A stretch of 52,398 bases of DNA. Source: Granulicella sp. S190. Its GTDB lineage: Bacteria; Acidobacteriota; Terriglobia; Terriglobales; Acidobacteriaceae. Shown one piece after another: positions 8,038 through 17,175 of this stretch. The DNA lies in assembly GCF_009766095.1 (NCBI RefSeq), contig NZ_LMUD01000002.1:50230-102627 (forward strand), given 5' to 3'. The position numbers were made by a program, and so were the translations under genes. Under the pieces are notes generated by a model. That model was not told where the DNA came from. It saw nothing but the letters and a program-made list of their open reading frames with translations, and made no database searches. Within the stretch, counting starts at the first letter, position 1, and every line of letters begins with the position of its first letter.

Positions 8038-9387
8038 TCATGACCTCAATGCTTCAGATGCCGCCTCGCTGCGAATCTTTCGGATTCGAAGCCAAAACGC
8101 TATACCGACGAAGCTCTGAAAGACGAACTGAGTTGCACACATTCCCAACATCACTCCGTTCAATCCCAGATTGCGGGCAAACGGACCCGCGAGTGCGACA
8201 GAGAACGCAATGAGCGCAGGGTAGGCCCAGAAGATCGGCGCGGTGTACTCGAGTGCCTGAAGGCCGGCGCGGAGGGGACCGGAGATGAAGATGAAGATGT
8301 AGAGGAGGGCGTAGAGACGCAGGATGGAGCCGTCCGAGGAGTACTTCTGACCGTAGGCGAGCCTGAGCCAGAGCGTAGGAAAGCTGGCCACCAATGCACA
8401 GAAGGCTAAGGTTACTCCACCCCATAAGAGAACGATGTGCTTGAGGTACCGTAACATGGCGTCGATGCCACCGATTCGCATCTGCCTTGCCGCTTCGGCC
8501 GGGACGACGTTATCGAGGCCAAGAAACCATACGTGCGCGACACCTACGATATTGTTAGCAGCCCTGATGATCGCCGAAGCCGCAGCGCCGTAGTATATCG
8601 GGGCAGCCATGAGAAAAAGATTGCCGGCGCCCCACTGCATGAAAGCAGTAGGAGCGAGCCAGCGTGACATCTTCCAGTGCCGGGAAAAGACCTTCTTGAA
8701 TATGTCTCGATCGAAGGTGCCTTTCTCGTACCACTTCATGCAGCTGATGAAGCCGACGAATGAGGTTGCGGCGATGATCCACAAAACGTTGGAGAGCGTC
8801 GCCGTATGGTTGCGGGAGATCCAGAAGAGTATCGGGAGCTGCGTGAGATAACTCACCACATCGGTGGTGAGGGCGAGCTTGCTTTGCCCGGTGCAGAAGA
8901 AATAACGGCGGAGAAACTCCTGAAGAAGATAGGCTAACGTCGCGATGCTGATGGGCAGCGCCAGACCGCCGACTCCCCAAGCGGGAAAGAACCTGGTGGA
9001 GAGTCGAACGCAGAGGAACATAATGAGAGCAGCCGAGAAGGCGAACCCGAACTCTTGAAACAGGACAGCGCGGTAGTAGGAGGATTTGTCTGCCGGCTCC
9101 TGCTTGGGGCCGACGCTCATCATCGGCGTAACGATCAGAGCGTATTGCAGGCTGTTCGCAAAGAGAACGGCGACCCAGGCCAGCGCAAAGACTCCATAGT
9201 CCCTGAGGCCGAAGGTGCGCGCCAGAAGAACGTTGGTGATGAAGTTTGCACCGCTAACGAGTCCCTGATCGAACAAGGCGGCGGGCGTTCTTCCGCCACC
9301 AACCCGAGAAAGACTTCGGGCCAGGAAATTTTGTTGCTGCCTAGATTGTTGAATGCTCAATGGCACCTGTTCCCGTGTCGATGTCAC
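8038..9387 (-). CDS. Wzx-like polysaccharide flippase
   Basis: This is an integral membrane protein of the MOP/oligosaccharidyl-lipid flippase superfamily, expected to move undecaprenyl-linked repeat units across the inner membrane. A polar N-terminus of about 35 residues is followed by roughly 12 hydrophobic segments. The first reads as a GANFITNVLLARTFGLRDYGVFALAW block, which is the typical first-helix pattern of Wzx proteins. The length (449) is standard. The start is GTG at 9387 with no clear Shine-Dalgarno. A shorter product is possible. It lies between the ligase/polymerase-like gene and the beta-helix gene, 150 and 60 bases away, which fits a Wzx/Wzy assembly line. Confidence 0.85.
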   Translation of the reverse strand: MTSTREQVPLSIQQSRQQQNFLARSLSRVGGGRTPAALFDQGLVSGANFITNVLLARTFGLRDYGVFALAWVAVLFANSLQYALIVTPMMSVGPKQEPADKSSYYRAVLFQEFGFAFSAALIMFLCVRLSTRFFPAWGVGGLALPISIATLAYLLQEFLRRYFFCTGQSKLALTTDVVSYLTQLPILFWISRNHTATLSNVLWIIAATSFVGFISCMKWYEKGTFDRDIFKKVFSRHWKMSRWLAPTAFMQWGAGNLFLMAAPIYYGAAASAIIRAANNIVGVAHVWFLGLDNVVPAEAARQMRIGGIDAMLRYLKHIVLLWGGVTLAFCALVASFPTLWLRLAYGQKYSSDGSILRLYALLYIFIFISGPLRAGLQALEYTAPIFWAYPALIAFSVALAGPFARNLGLNGVMLGMCATQFVFQSFVGIAFWLRIRKIRSEAASEALRS

Positions 9388-9550
9388 GATGACTGCCCGT
9401 TACGAGGCGTCTTCAGTAAATTGCAGATCAAGATTGATCAAGAACCACAGTCTACGTCGCAAATGACTTCTTAAAGATATCATCTGAATTTGCAGGTAGA
9501 GAGAGCTTGCTTGCGACGTGCAGCAGAGCAAGATGCTCGTAAGATTTTGC

Positions 9551-10894
9551 CTAAGCAACAGACATTTCCAATGACGGCTCCGCTTCCGGGTTCGAGGTTA
9601 ATCTCTCGCCAGCAGTGTTGAGAGGGCTTGAACTATCGTCGCCGAGGACACTCAGGCAACACAGCAAGAGCAGACCGTCGGTACCTCCATAGTCATGACC
9701 AAACTCTGATCCAGTGAATGAGTTGAGAACAAATTGTATGAAGACGATGAGGAGAAAGAGCTGATAAGGCCCGCGTTTGACCCTGAGAAAGCTCAGCAAT
9801 AACACTCTCCAGTAGACGAAGGTGATGATGACAAAGGCAAGGACACCGCCGTCAAGAGCTGCCTGCAAATAATCGTTGTGAGCGTGCGGAGGAATCCAGT
9901 GGGCGAAGCGCCAATGATCGCGAATGGCATTTCGAGCCCCAACGCTGTATCCGTAGCCGATGAGCGGACGCTTCTTGATGGCTTCGATGCTTGCTTGCCA
10001 GACACGAGTTCTGTCGTCGAGGGAGGAGAGGGTCTGCACACTCTGTCCGCGGGCCACATACTTCATGACCTTATTACTGAATGCAATTCCGAGCAGAAGC
10101 ACGAGACCCAGGAGGGCGACGGTACCCCATCGAATTGCAGGCTTACGAGAGTAGATGATGGTGTAGAGAAGAAGGACAAGAAGAAACCCTGCCTGCTGGC
10201 CCCTGGCGCCAGTGAGGACAAGTGAGACCAGAGGGATTGCGCAGAGCAGCCATTTTCGCGGGCCAGGCCGAAAGAACATCAACGCATAGAAGAACGCCAT
10301 GCTTGCCAGAAGCGCGACGTGCGCGGGATGAATGAGCTGTCCCCCGAGCCGACGAACAGCGGTGCTATCTTCTGATCCGCCATAAACCTGCCTGGGCATG
10401 ATAGGCAGGATGAACCAGATCATGGCAAGCCAGATCCAGCTTGCACGACCGATCAAACGGACGACGAGTTCATTTGCCTGCTCGCGCGGTGTGCGCGAAT
10501 AGAGAGCGACGATAAGGCAGAAGGCTACTGTCCACTGGCCGAGGCGGAAGAGGGAAAGGATCCCGTCGGTTGCCTTCGGCGCGGTAAGAAGACTGACCGG
10601 CTGCAGAGCAGTGGCAATTAAGAAATCTGCGAGCAGAAGTATCCACATCCACGTGTGAATGCGAATCTTGCGGACGATGAGCGGCCGGCGTTCGAGCAGC
10701 AACAGAGCTACAAGCAAATAGCCGATTATGACGGATTCAATGATGCTGCTAATCGAGGTAAAATTTAGGGCGTTGCTGGTACGGCCGGTGACGTCGAAGT
10801 GAATGAAGTTAGGCAGTCCCACGATGTAAGCCAACGTCATCCCGTAGAGCATTGGATACCGCTGGCGGGTTGGAGCAACACCTAAGTCCATCAT
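9551..10894 (-). CDS. O-antigen ligase/Wzy-like polymerase (Wzy_C family)
   Basis: This polytopic inner-membrane protein of 447 residues has about 10-12 predicted helices. It has a large loop in its second half reading LIGYGYSVGARNAIRDHW... PPHAHNDYLQAALDGG. The HAHNDYLQ motif in that loop is the hallmark of the O-antigen ligase/polymerase family (Wzy_C). Family members either ligate glycans to an acceptor or polymerise repeats. In this locus, which holds a flippase and a Wzc-like co-polymerase but no second candidate, the polymerase role is the simpler reading. The ATG at 10894 has GAGAAG nearby upstream. It sits between an acyltransferase gene and the flippase gene on the same strand. Confidence 0.85.
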   Translation of the reverse strand: MMDLGVAPTRQRYPMLYGMTLAYIVGLPNFIHFDVTGRTSNALNFTSISSIIESVIIGYLLVALLLLERRPLIVRKIRIHTWMWILLLADFLIATALQPVSLLTAPKATDGILSLFRLGQWTVAFCLIVALYSRTPREQANELVVRLIGRASWIWLAMIWFILPIMPRQVYGGSEDSTAVRRLGGQLIHPAHVALLASMAFFYALMFFRPGPRKWLLCAIPLVSLVLTGARGQQAGFLLVLLLYTIIYSRKPAIRWGTVALLGLVLLLGIAFSNKVMKYVARGQSVQTLSSLDDRTRVWQASIEAIKKRPLIGYGYSVGARNAIRDHWRFAHWIPPHAHNDYLQAALDGGVLAFVIITFVYWRVLLLSFLRVKRGPYQLFLLIVFIQFVLNSFTGSEFGHDYGGTDGLLLLCCLSVLGDDSSSPLNTAGERLTSNPEAEPSLEMSVA

Positions 10895-10978
10895 AAAGAG
10901 CTTCTCTTTCGATCATCCGGTAATACGGTTTGGACTGAACTTTAAGCCTGACGAGAAGAGACCGCGTCAGATTTTCAC

Positions 10979-12187
10979 TTACACAGAACGAGAGTTTACG
11001 AAGGTGAAGCGCTCTTTGAATCTCAGGAACGGCTTTTCAAAATACTCATAAGACAGAGCCGCTAGTGGAATAACGACGAGAACAGTGATAATCCAGTTTA
11101 ACCCCAGCTGCAAGGAATATGGCAGATGCAGCACGGTTTCGGTGAGATGCGAGACTGCCGCGAGGATAAACATGTGGAAGACGTAGAGTCCATAGGAGAT
11201 CTTCCCAAGGTAGACAAGCGGATTAAAGAGAGAGGGTAGCTTGACGTCGAGAAAAGCTATGAGAAAAAGAACGCAGCCGACGTCGATGGCCATATATCCG
11301 CCCATGATGGCCAGGGGTTTTGAAGCAACGAAAGGATTTTGAAAGTGGCAAGGAAAGGCCGCCAGCGAGAAGCATGCGAGAGCAGCAACCAGAGCGGCTA
11401 CCCTGAGCGAGAGTGCCAGCTTGAGGGTGCGCCTGTGCATCAAGATCGCAAGCAGACCACCAATGGCGAAGAATTGAAACTGGTTGAAGCTGTTGAACCA
11501 AAGTTGTGGATGCTTTGGAATGTGAGCCGCTGGAAGAATGAAGTCGGTGGCCCAGGCGATGGGCAGGATGATGAAGCTGGCGAAGATGACACCGCGCTTT
11601 CTCCACAACAGAAAGAGTGTCGGCCAAATTACATAAAACTGCTCTTCTACCGAGATGCTCCAAAGAGGGGCGAGAATGGTGTTGCGTGTCTCACCGTGTA
11701 AGACGAGTGCCCAGTTCCCTGCCATGAGGAGGTAAGGGAGAAGGAGGTATTCGCCGCGTGGAAAATGATGGTAGATGTGAGGAAAGACCACGCCGACGAA
11801 GAGGGCCAGAAGATAGAGCGGCCAGATTCTCAGAATGCGCCTGATGTAGAAGGCACGCAGGTGGATGGTACCGCTGGTTTCAGCTTCGCGTAAGAGCAAC
11901 TCCGTGATGAGAAATGCGCTCAAGGTGAAGAAGAGGCAGACGCCTGCGGCACCGAACTCCTGAATGACGGACTGGAGGCTTAGTATTCCTGTGTGACTCT
12001 TGGGGAAGACGTGGTGATTGAGTACGAAGAAAAATGCCAGGCAGCGAAGGACGTCCAGTCCGGGCTGGTAGTAACGCGAGGAGCGTGATGGTGCGATTGG
12101 CTCTTGAGCAATACCCTCTAGCTGCAAGCCTGTGACTTGGCCCATCGGTAGAGCATTGGTGGAAAGCCCAGTAGTAGAAAGAGCCAA
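10979..12187 (-). CDS. Acyltransferase-3 family membrane protein (first of two)
   Basis: This integral membrane O-acyltransferase of the OafA/YrhL type has about ten hydrophobic helices over 402 residues. The conserved R-x10-H signature is present in LDVLRCLAFFFVLNHH, with a second His adjacent. A later SVEEQFYVIWP segment is also a family hallmark. These proteins move acetyl or other acyl groups from the cytoplasm to periplasmic sugars, so it probably decorates the exopolysaccharide. The start is TTG at 12187 with GAGG about eight bases upstream. The N-terminal 40 residues are polar and not part of the core. It is followed at 12268 by a second acyltransferase-3 gene, so two different acylations or two positions are possible. 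Confidence 0.87.
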   Translation of the reverse strand: MALSTTGLSTNALPMGQVTGLQLEGIAQEPIAPSRSSRYYQPGLDVLRCLAFFFVLNHHVFPKSHTGILSLQSVIQEFGAAGVCLFFTLSAFLITELLLREAETSGTIHLRAFYIRRILRIWPLYLLALFVGVVFPHIYHHFPRGEYLLLPYLLMAGNWALVLHGETRNTILAPLWSISVEEQFYVIWPTLFLLWRKRGVIFASFIILPIAWATDFILPAAHIPKHPQLWFNSFNQFQFFAIGGLLAILMHRRTLKLALSLRVAALVAALACFSLAAFPCHFQNPFVASKPLAIMGGYMAIDVGCVLFLIAFLDVKLPSLFNPLVYLGKISYGLYVFHMFILAAVSHLTETVLHLPYSLQLGLNWIITVLVVIPLAALSYEYFEKPFLRFKERFTFVNSRSV

Positions 12188-12267
12188 GCAGGAGACCTCG
12201 AAGATAGATTTACTAAAACGAATAACAAGAGGCCCGGTGAAATAAATCAGATATCCGTGACAGTGTT

Positions 12268-13374
12268 CTAGTTTGGAGTATCCAGGATTGCGACAGGCTG
12301 ACGCGAGTTGCTAAGTCTCTTTGCGATGACGCGCTTTCCGAAGAGTCTCATGGGCTCTTCGACAAAGAGATAGATGAGATGAGACAGGCCAGCGGTGATG
12401 AAGTACGCAATAACGAGAACAGCGAGTTCGGCAAAGACGCTTTTTGGATGAAGTGCGACACGTACTGGAGTGAGCACAAGCAGATGGATGAGGTACATCG
12501 AGTAAGAGCGCCGGCCGATCCAAACCAGAACGGGAGCTGCAAACCAGGCTCGGACTGAACTTGGAATAAGAAGGAGGTGTGAGAGCAAGAGAGCGATGGA
12601 GAGATCGAGCGCCATCACAAACTGGCGATCGTAAAAGACGAGCGCGAGAGCCAAAATGACTGCCAGGGGGGGAAGGAACGATGGTATCCGGCTGATCCAA
12701 CGGGTGTAGGTCTGGGCCAGATTACTTGCCAGAAGACAAGCCAGGAGAGCACCCAGAGCCAGAGCAGCATAAGACCTGGCATGGAAGTAGGCTCGGTCGG
12801 AGACGCTTTCAAATATGAGGTAGAGAGAGGCGGAGACTAGAAAGAACGCGCCTGCGACGAGCGCGCGGCCTCTGAGTTTCTTTAGGAGCAGAAAAGCGAG
12901 AATGGGCCAGATAAAGTAAAACTTCTCCTCAATGCCGAGGGTCCAGCTGAAGCTGAATGGAGCCTCGTGAGGGACGAAGTCCTGCATGAAGGTGAGGTAA
13001 AGCGGGAGTGCCGATTTGAAGGCTGCCCATCGTATGCCGTGCTCTCCGAAGTATGCGACCGGGAAGTAGAAGAGCAGCACAAGAAGAAAGATAGGGACGA
13101 TACGAAAGAATCGGCGGATGTAAAAAGGGGCAAGGCGTACCGAACCAAAGTCCTTCTCTTCCCGCAGAAGGAGAGTGGTGATGAGAAATCCACTAAGGAC
13201 ACAGAAGAAGTCGACCCCGGTCCAGCCCGGCATCCGGCGCAGAAAAGCGTAGTTGCTGTGGAGATGATTGGACATTACCAGCAGAACACTCACTGCTCTT
13301 ATCCCATCCAGAGCTGGAAAGTAACGCTCTTTTAGAAATCCTTTCAACAATTCGTTTTGGCGTAATGTGGTCAC
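12268..13374 (-). CDS. Acyltransferase-3 family membrane protein (second of two)
   Basis: This 368-residue member of the same O-acyltransferase family has the catalytic-type signature ALDGIRAVSVLLVMSNHLH (Arg then His ten residues on). It also has SWTLGIEEKFYFIWPILAF and about ten membrane segments. It is only moderately similar to its neighbour at 10979-12187, so the pair does not look like a recent duplication. The start is GTG at 13374 with AGGGA a few bases upstream. The gene is 80 bases from its downstream neighbour and 45 bases from the polysaccharide export gene. That fits co-transcription in the exopolysaccharide operon and modification of the polymer. Confidence 0.87.
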   Translation of the reverse strand: MTTLRQNELLKGFLKERYFPALDGIRAVSVLLVMSNHLHSNYAFLRRMPGWTGVDFFCVLSGFLITTLLLREEKDFGSVRLAPFYIRRFFRIVPIFLLVLLFYFPVAYFGEHGIRWAAFKSALPLYLTFMQDFVPHEAPFSFSWTLGIEEKFYFIWPILAFLLLKKLRGRALVAGAFFLVSASLYLIFESVSDRAYFHARSYAALALGALLACLLASNLAQTYTRWISRIPSFLPPLAVILALALVFYDRQFVMALDLSIALLLSHLLLIPSSVRAWFAAPVLVWIGRRSYSMYLIHLLVLTPVRVALHPKSVFAELAVLVIAYFITAGLSHLIYLFVEEPMRLFGKRVIAKRLSNSRQPVAILDTPN

Positions 13375-13419
13375 TAAATTCCCTGCAGAATATGATGCAT
13401 CAAGCGCTCTGCCTGCCTC

Positions 13420-14448
13420 CTAGTGGTAAACATAGAGAGCCGCTTGTGAGGTGCTAGCTAAGAGCCCAGTGGAGACAATGGTTTTTACCTTACTTACCGG
13501 AACGTAGATAAGATCTTCTGCCTGCAGCCGCACCGGAGGAATCTTTCCCTTCTCAATGTCCCGATAGGCGATGGGTGTCTCCTGTACCTGGCCGTCCGGC
13601 AATTTACGAATGAGACGCATGGAGCCTACCGCTGCGTTCAAGGTCGTTCCGTAGGCCATGGAGAGAGCCTCTGTAAGGTTAAGTTCGCCTCCCTCCTGCA
13701 TGATGTAACCGCCGGGGCGTGTGACTGCACCGAGAACGTAGACGATTCCCGCACGGCGAATAGTTACGGTATCGCCAGGATGAACCTGCGTGTCCACCAG
13801 GGTCATATCATCCGAGCTGCGCGAGTAGTGAATCAACTCTTTCTGTGGCGATACGCCGGCTGGATGTCGGATTTCGATCATGTTTCCGGCGAGTTGTGTT
13901 TCACCACCTGCGAGAGCGATCACGTCTTCGAGATTATGCGAAGCGAGCAGTTCTACTCTGCCGGGATTGTGGACCTCGCCGAGGATGCTAACGTTTTGAC
14001 CGGCATATTGTGTGATGTTCAGGTTGACCTGAGGGTTATTCAGAATCTTGCCATCTTTCAGACTCTGTTCAATCAGAACAGTCGCTTCGGTCAAGGTCTT
14101 GTCGGCTACATGAACTGCACCAACCATCGGAACATTAATATTTCCGAGGGTATCGATGCGAACGTCGGACGAGAGTTCGGGGGCATCGTAGACTTCCATA
14201 CCCAGCAAGAATCCCGGGGAGAGCTTCAGGTTGGAGAAGTCCTCCGGGATCGAGGTCAGGGTAGTCATACGGTGCCGGCCGTTTGGGTTATCCGTATCGC
14301 CGGCTCCAGGACTGTCGAACGTGCTGGTACCGCCAACTTTGGGTGCACCGTTACCCTGCGCCACGATAGCAAGAGGCGACAGAAGAAGAGCCCCGAGAGC
14401 CAACGAAACCGACCATGCATTTTTTCCGCGAAGATTAGACCGTCGCAT
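13420..14448 (-). CDS. Wza-like polysaccharide export protein (PES + SLBB domains)
   Basis: This is the outer-membrane or periplasmic export component that partners the Wzc-like protein. It has a hydrophobic N-terminus (WSVSLALGALLLSPLAIVAQG) without a lipobox Cys, unlike classical Wza lipoproteins. A polysaccharide-export domain follows (LLGMEVYDAPELSSDVRIDTLGNINVPMVG), then two SLBB-type domains starting near VSILGEVHNPGRVELL and VYVLGAVTRPGGYIMQ. The ATG at 14448 is preferred over the upstream in-frame ATG at 14520 because GGAGG (14457-14461) stands seven to eight bases ahead of it. That start overlaps the end of the co-polymerase gene by 14 bases, so translation is likely coupled. Lack of lipidation suggests a periplasmic adaptor or a pore anchored differently. 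Confidence 0.9.
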   Translation of the reverse strand: MRRSNLRGKNAWSVSLALGALLLSPLAIVAQGNGAPKVGGTSTFDSPGAGDTDNPNGRHRMTTLTSIPEDFSNLKLSPGFLLGMEVYDAPELSSDVRIDTLGNINVPMVGAVHVADKTLTEATVLIEQSLKDGKILNNPQVNLNITQYAGQNVSILGEVHNPGRVELLASHNLEDVIALAGGETQLAGNMIEIRHPAGVSPQKELIHYSRSSDDMTLVDTQVHPGDTVTIRRAGIVYVLGAVTRPGGYIMQEGGELNLTEALSMAYGTTLNAAVGSMRLIRKLPDGQVQETPIAYRDIEKGKIPPVRLQAEDLIYVPVSKVKTIVSTGLLASTSQAALYVYH

Positions 14449-16738
14449 TGATTTGACCTCCGTCTTGCCTGGAGTAGCTGTAACTATGGAAACCATCCGC
14501 CGCCGGGTTTCGGACATCATTCAAAAGAACTCCGAGTAGAGGCGAACTGGTGCGATGCAGGCTATCGAGGAGGCTGGCCAGGACATGCTTGGTCGTACTG
14601 CCTGAGCGCAGTACCGCGATCGTACCTGACACTTTGCTGGCGATGATTGAGGTGTCGGTTACCGACAGCATGGGAGGACTGTCGATAAGAACATAGTCGA
14701 AGTCTGCGCCGGAGCTGCGAAGGAGCGAGTCGAAGGCCCGCGATTCAAAAAACTCCGCGGGGAACTCCGGGGGGTGCCCTGAGGGCAGGATGAAGAGGTT
14801 GGGCAGGGCTGTGTGACGAACGATGCCCATGAGATCCTTTTCGCTGATCGAATCGCCAAGATCACTTACGCCTGGCGATATGGCGCATCCGAAGAGACGA
14901 TGCAGATCAGGATTGCGGAGGTCGCAATCAATCAACAACACGCGGGCTCCCTGCTGTGCAAAGGCTACACCCAGGTTGTAGACGACTGTTGTCTTTCCGT
15001 CCCGGCCGGCTGCGCTGGTGACAAGAAGAGTCTTCGATCCCAATGCGGAGGTCGCTCTCATGATCGAAGTTCTAAGGCCGCGAAATGCCTCTGAAAAGGG
15101 AGACTTGGGAGCCTCAATCAGCTTACTGTCACCACCCGCAAATTGGAGCAGGCCCTTCAACGGCATGGAAGGAACGTAGCCGAGCATACGGGTCCCCGGG
15201 ATCGCCTGAAGATCTCGCGGTCTGCGTACAGTTTCATCAAGACTCTCCTGCAGGAAGGCAGAGGAGATGCCAAAGAAGAGAGCGACCGCAGCGATGACAG
15301 CGAGGTATTTGGGATAGTTCGGAACCGTAGGAGTTCCAGCGGGACGGGCCTGATCCGCAATATCGATGCGGGTGGCGCGAACGCCCGAGGCAAGACTTGC
15401 GGTCTGGAGCTTCGAAAAGAGACTTTCGTAGAGAGCCCGGTTGGAATAAGCTTCCTGCGCCAGCACCTGGAGATGAACCGTTGCATCAGCCATCACGTTG
15501 GCAGCAGACTGCTGTTTGGTGAACTCATCGCGAATCGAGTCTTCGTTCCGTTTCGCATAGAGATAAGCGTTCTCGGCACGTTTGCTGATACGCGCCAGTT
15601 CCGCATGCATCTGATCTTTCACGGCATCGAGTTGTTGCTGAATCTGCGCGAGTCTAGGGTTGTTTGCGCCGTACTTCACCGCAGCGCCTGCATAGTCCTG
15701 ACTAAGTGTCGCCTCTTCGGTACGGAGCGACCGGACGAGTTGCATGCCTCCATCGGGAGTGAGAGACCCGCCGCCGCCGCCGGCACCGCCGGATACGTTC
15801 ATCGAGCCGAGGCCCAGGACGACTTCAGGATCCTGCGATTGAACGAGGTGGTAGATCGTCTCCGTGGAGATCCTGGCCGATTCCGCAGCTGTCAGCTCCT
15901 GGTTGAGACCGAACAGACGTTCAGTGACGGTGCTGTGCGGAGAGATTGCGGCGGAGTTGCCTCCCTCACCACCTGCACTCGACAGCTGAACACCCGCGAG
16001 ACCGCTCTCTCTTTGATAGTCTGCGAGCTTCTGCTCGGAGTCTTCCACCTGCTTCTTGAGGTCTTCAAGCTCTTTGCGCAGCCAGAAAGAAGATTGAATG
16101 GTCGAGCGGTGCCGACGATCCATCGCCGTCTCGATAAACTTCTGCGAGATATCGTTGGCGACATTGGACGCCATGATTGGATCCGGATTTTCAAAAGTGA
16201 CGTTGATGAGACGTGTATCCGGAGGAGACTCCACCGTCAGATTCTTCGCAAAACGCTTGATCAACTTTTCGCGCGTGAGCGGAGCCTGACCGAGCGGCTT
16301 GTCTTTTTCGGTCTTGTCGATATCTTTGCTGTACGGTCGCGTTTGTGTGAGGTTGAGATCTCGAATGACGGCCAGGGCCAAGCCGTCGCTTTGCAGAATA
16401 CTGATATCGGTTTCGACCTCGGCCTTCAACTCATCGGCCGTCGGAGAGGCGCTTACAGCATCCGTAGAGACGTTTGCGCTGTTGTCTTCCTTATTAATCT
16501 CAATCACCGCGATCGAGGAGTACTTGGGAGTCATCACCAGACATACCAGCAAACCCAGCAGAAAGATGCCGAGGGTCACGAGGGCGATTATCTTCCAACG
16601 GCGGCGCAGAACACGAAGAACGCCAGAGAGTGTCTCGTACTCCGAAGGGCCTGGACCTGACAACTGGTCTTCCGTTACAGAAGCCAGCGCTGAGTTGTGT
16701 GACTTAGAGAGAGAAGGATGGGGCTGAAGTGCACTCAT
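14435..16738 (-). CDS. Wzc-like polysaccharide co-polymerase with BY-kinase domain
   Basis: This inner-membrane protein couples chain-length control to a bacterial tyrosine kinase. A first transmembrane helix (IIALVTLGIFLLGLLVCLVM) leads into the Wzz domain. A long coiled-coil periplasmic part with a glycine-rich insert (GGAGGGGGS) follows, then a second helix (YLAVIAAVALFFGISSAFL). The kinase has Walker A GRDGKTT (around residue 578), Walker A' VLLIDCDLRNPDLH and Walker B YVLIDSPPM. The C-terminal tail has only a YSY pair rather than the usual long tyrosine cluster. The ATG at 16738 is preceded by AAAGGA eight bases upstream and beats an ATG seven codons earlier. It overlaps the Wza-like gene. 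Expression probably depends on the 437-base leader upstream. Confidence 0.93.
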   Translation of the reverse strand: MSALQPHPSLSKSHNSALASVTEDQLSGPGPSEYETLSGVLRVLRRRWKIIALVTLGIFLLGLLVCLVMTPKYSSIAVIEINKEDNSANVSTDAVSASPTADELKAEVETDISILQSDGLALAVIRDLNLTQTRPYSKDIDKTEKDKPLGQAPLTREKLIKRFAKNLTVESPPDTRLINVTFENPDPIMASNVANDISQKFIETAMDRRHRSTIQSSFWLRKELEDLKKQVEDSEQKLADYQRESGLAGVQLSSAGGEGGNSAAISPHSTVTERLFGLNQELTAAESARISTETIYHLVQSQDPEVVLGLGSMNVSGGAGGGGGSLTPDGGMQLVRSLRTEEATLSQDYAGAAVKYGANNPRLAQIQQQLDAVKDQMHAELARISKRAENAYLYAKRNEDSIRDEFTKQQSAANVMADATVHLQVLAQEAYSNRALYESLFSKLQTASLASGVRATRIDIADQARPAGTPTVPNYPKYLAVIAAVALFFGISSAFLQESLDETVRRPRDLQAIPGTRMLGYVPSMPLKGLLQFAGGDSKLIEAPKSPFSEAFRGLRTSIMRATSALGSKTLLVTSAAGRDGKTTVVYNLGVAFAQQGARVLLIDCDLRNPDLHRLFGCAISPGVSDLGDSISEKDLMGIVRHTALPNLFILPSGHPPEFPAEFFESRAFDSLLRSSGADFDYVLIDSPPMLSVTDTSIIASKVSGTIAVLRSGSTTKHVLASLLDSLHRTSSPLLGVLLNDVRNPAADGFHSYSYSRQDGGQINATV

Positions 16739-17175
16739 AGCAATAATCCTTTTTTGCATTCGCCCTTTTCGAAGCTAACTGACAGAGGGAATGTTATGAA
16801 TTGTGCTAGCTCAAGAGCAACACCCTCTTGAGACTCGAGGGTTGAAAGTTTTACAGTGCAGATCAGATATCGATTCTTCAATACTACCATAGGACTTAGA
16901 GATCTCCTCTAACTTCGGTGACTCTGTACTGCCTTATGAAGTTACAAAGTAGCAGGTCGCTCCACTCTGTAAAGTTTATAAAAAACGAAGTAAATCCAGT
17001 AGTTTACGAGCTCCGCGCTAGCATCGTCTTCGTCCGTATGAAAGTTCAAATGCGACAAATTGTTCAGATCATGTAACAAATTTTTGGCGTCCTTAGACAC
17101 CATTGAAGTCGATTAGTTTTTGCTTCAAAGCAAGAAGCTATTGCTTCTCTTCTGTATCAGTCCGCCTTCACTCTG
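16739..17175 (-). promoter_or_regulatory. Leader and intergenic region upstream of the export operon
   Basis: This 437-base region separates the GT4 gene at 17176 from the co-polymerase gene and holds no gene. It has several inverted repeats. A perfect 8-bp stem CTCAAGAG/CTCTTGAG (16810-16817 with 16825-16832, 7-base loop) lies 72 bases before the start codon. An overlapping alternative stem CCCTC/GAGGG shares its right arm, so the two are mutually exclusive. GTAAA-N8-TTTAC at 16990-17007 looks like an operator. AGAAGC-TATT-GCTTCT at 17133-17148 follows the GT4 stop and may be a weak terminator, though no T-run follows it. I could not fix a promoter with confidence. The competing hairpins are consistent with attenuation, which is inference. 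Confidence 0.5.

Noticed and set aside
10979..13374. The tandem acyltransferases as a recent duplication
   Set aside because: They share family motifs but differ through most of their length, so they look like separate members.
15143..16660. A 505-codon open frame on the plus strand opposite the Wzc-like gene
   Set aside because: The opposite strand encodes a clear Wzz plus BY-kinase protein. The plus-strand product is Arg/Cys-rich with no domain, so it is a mirror of GC-rich coding.
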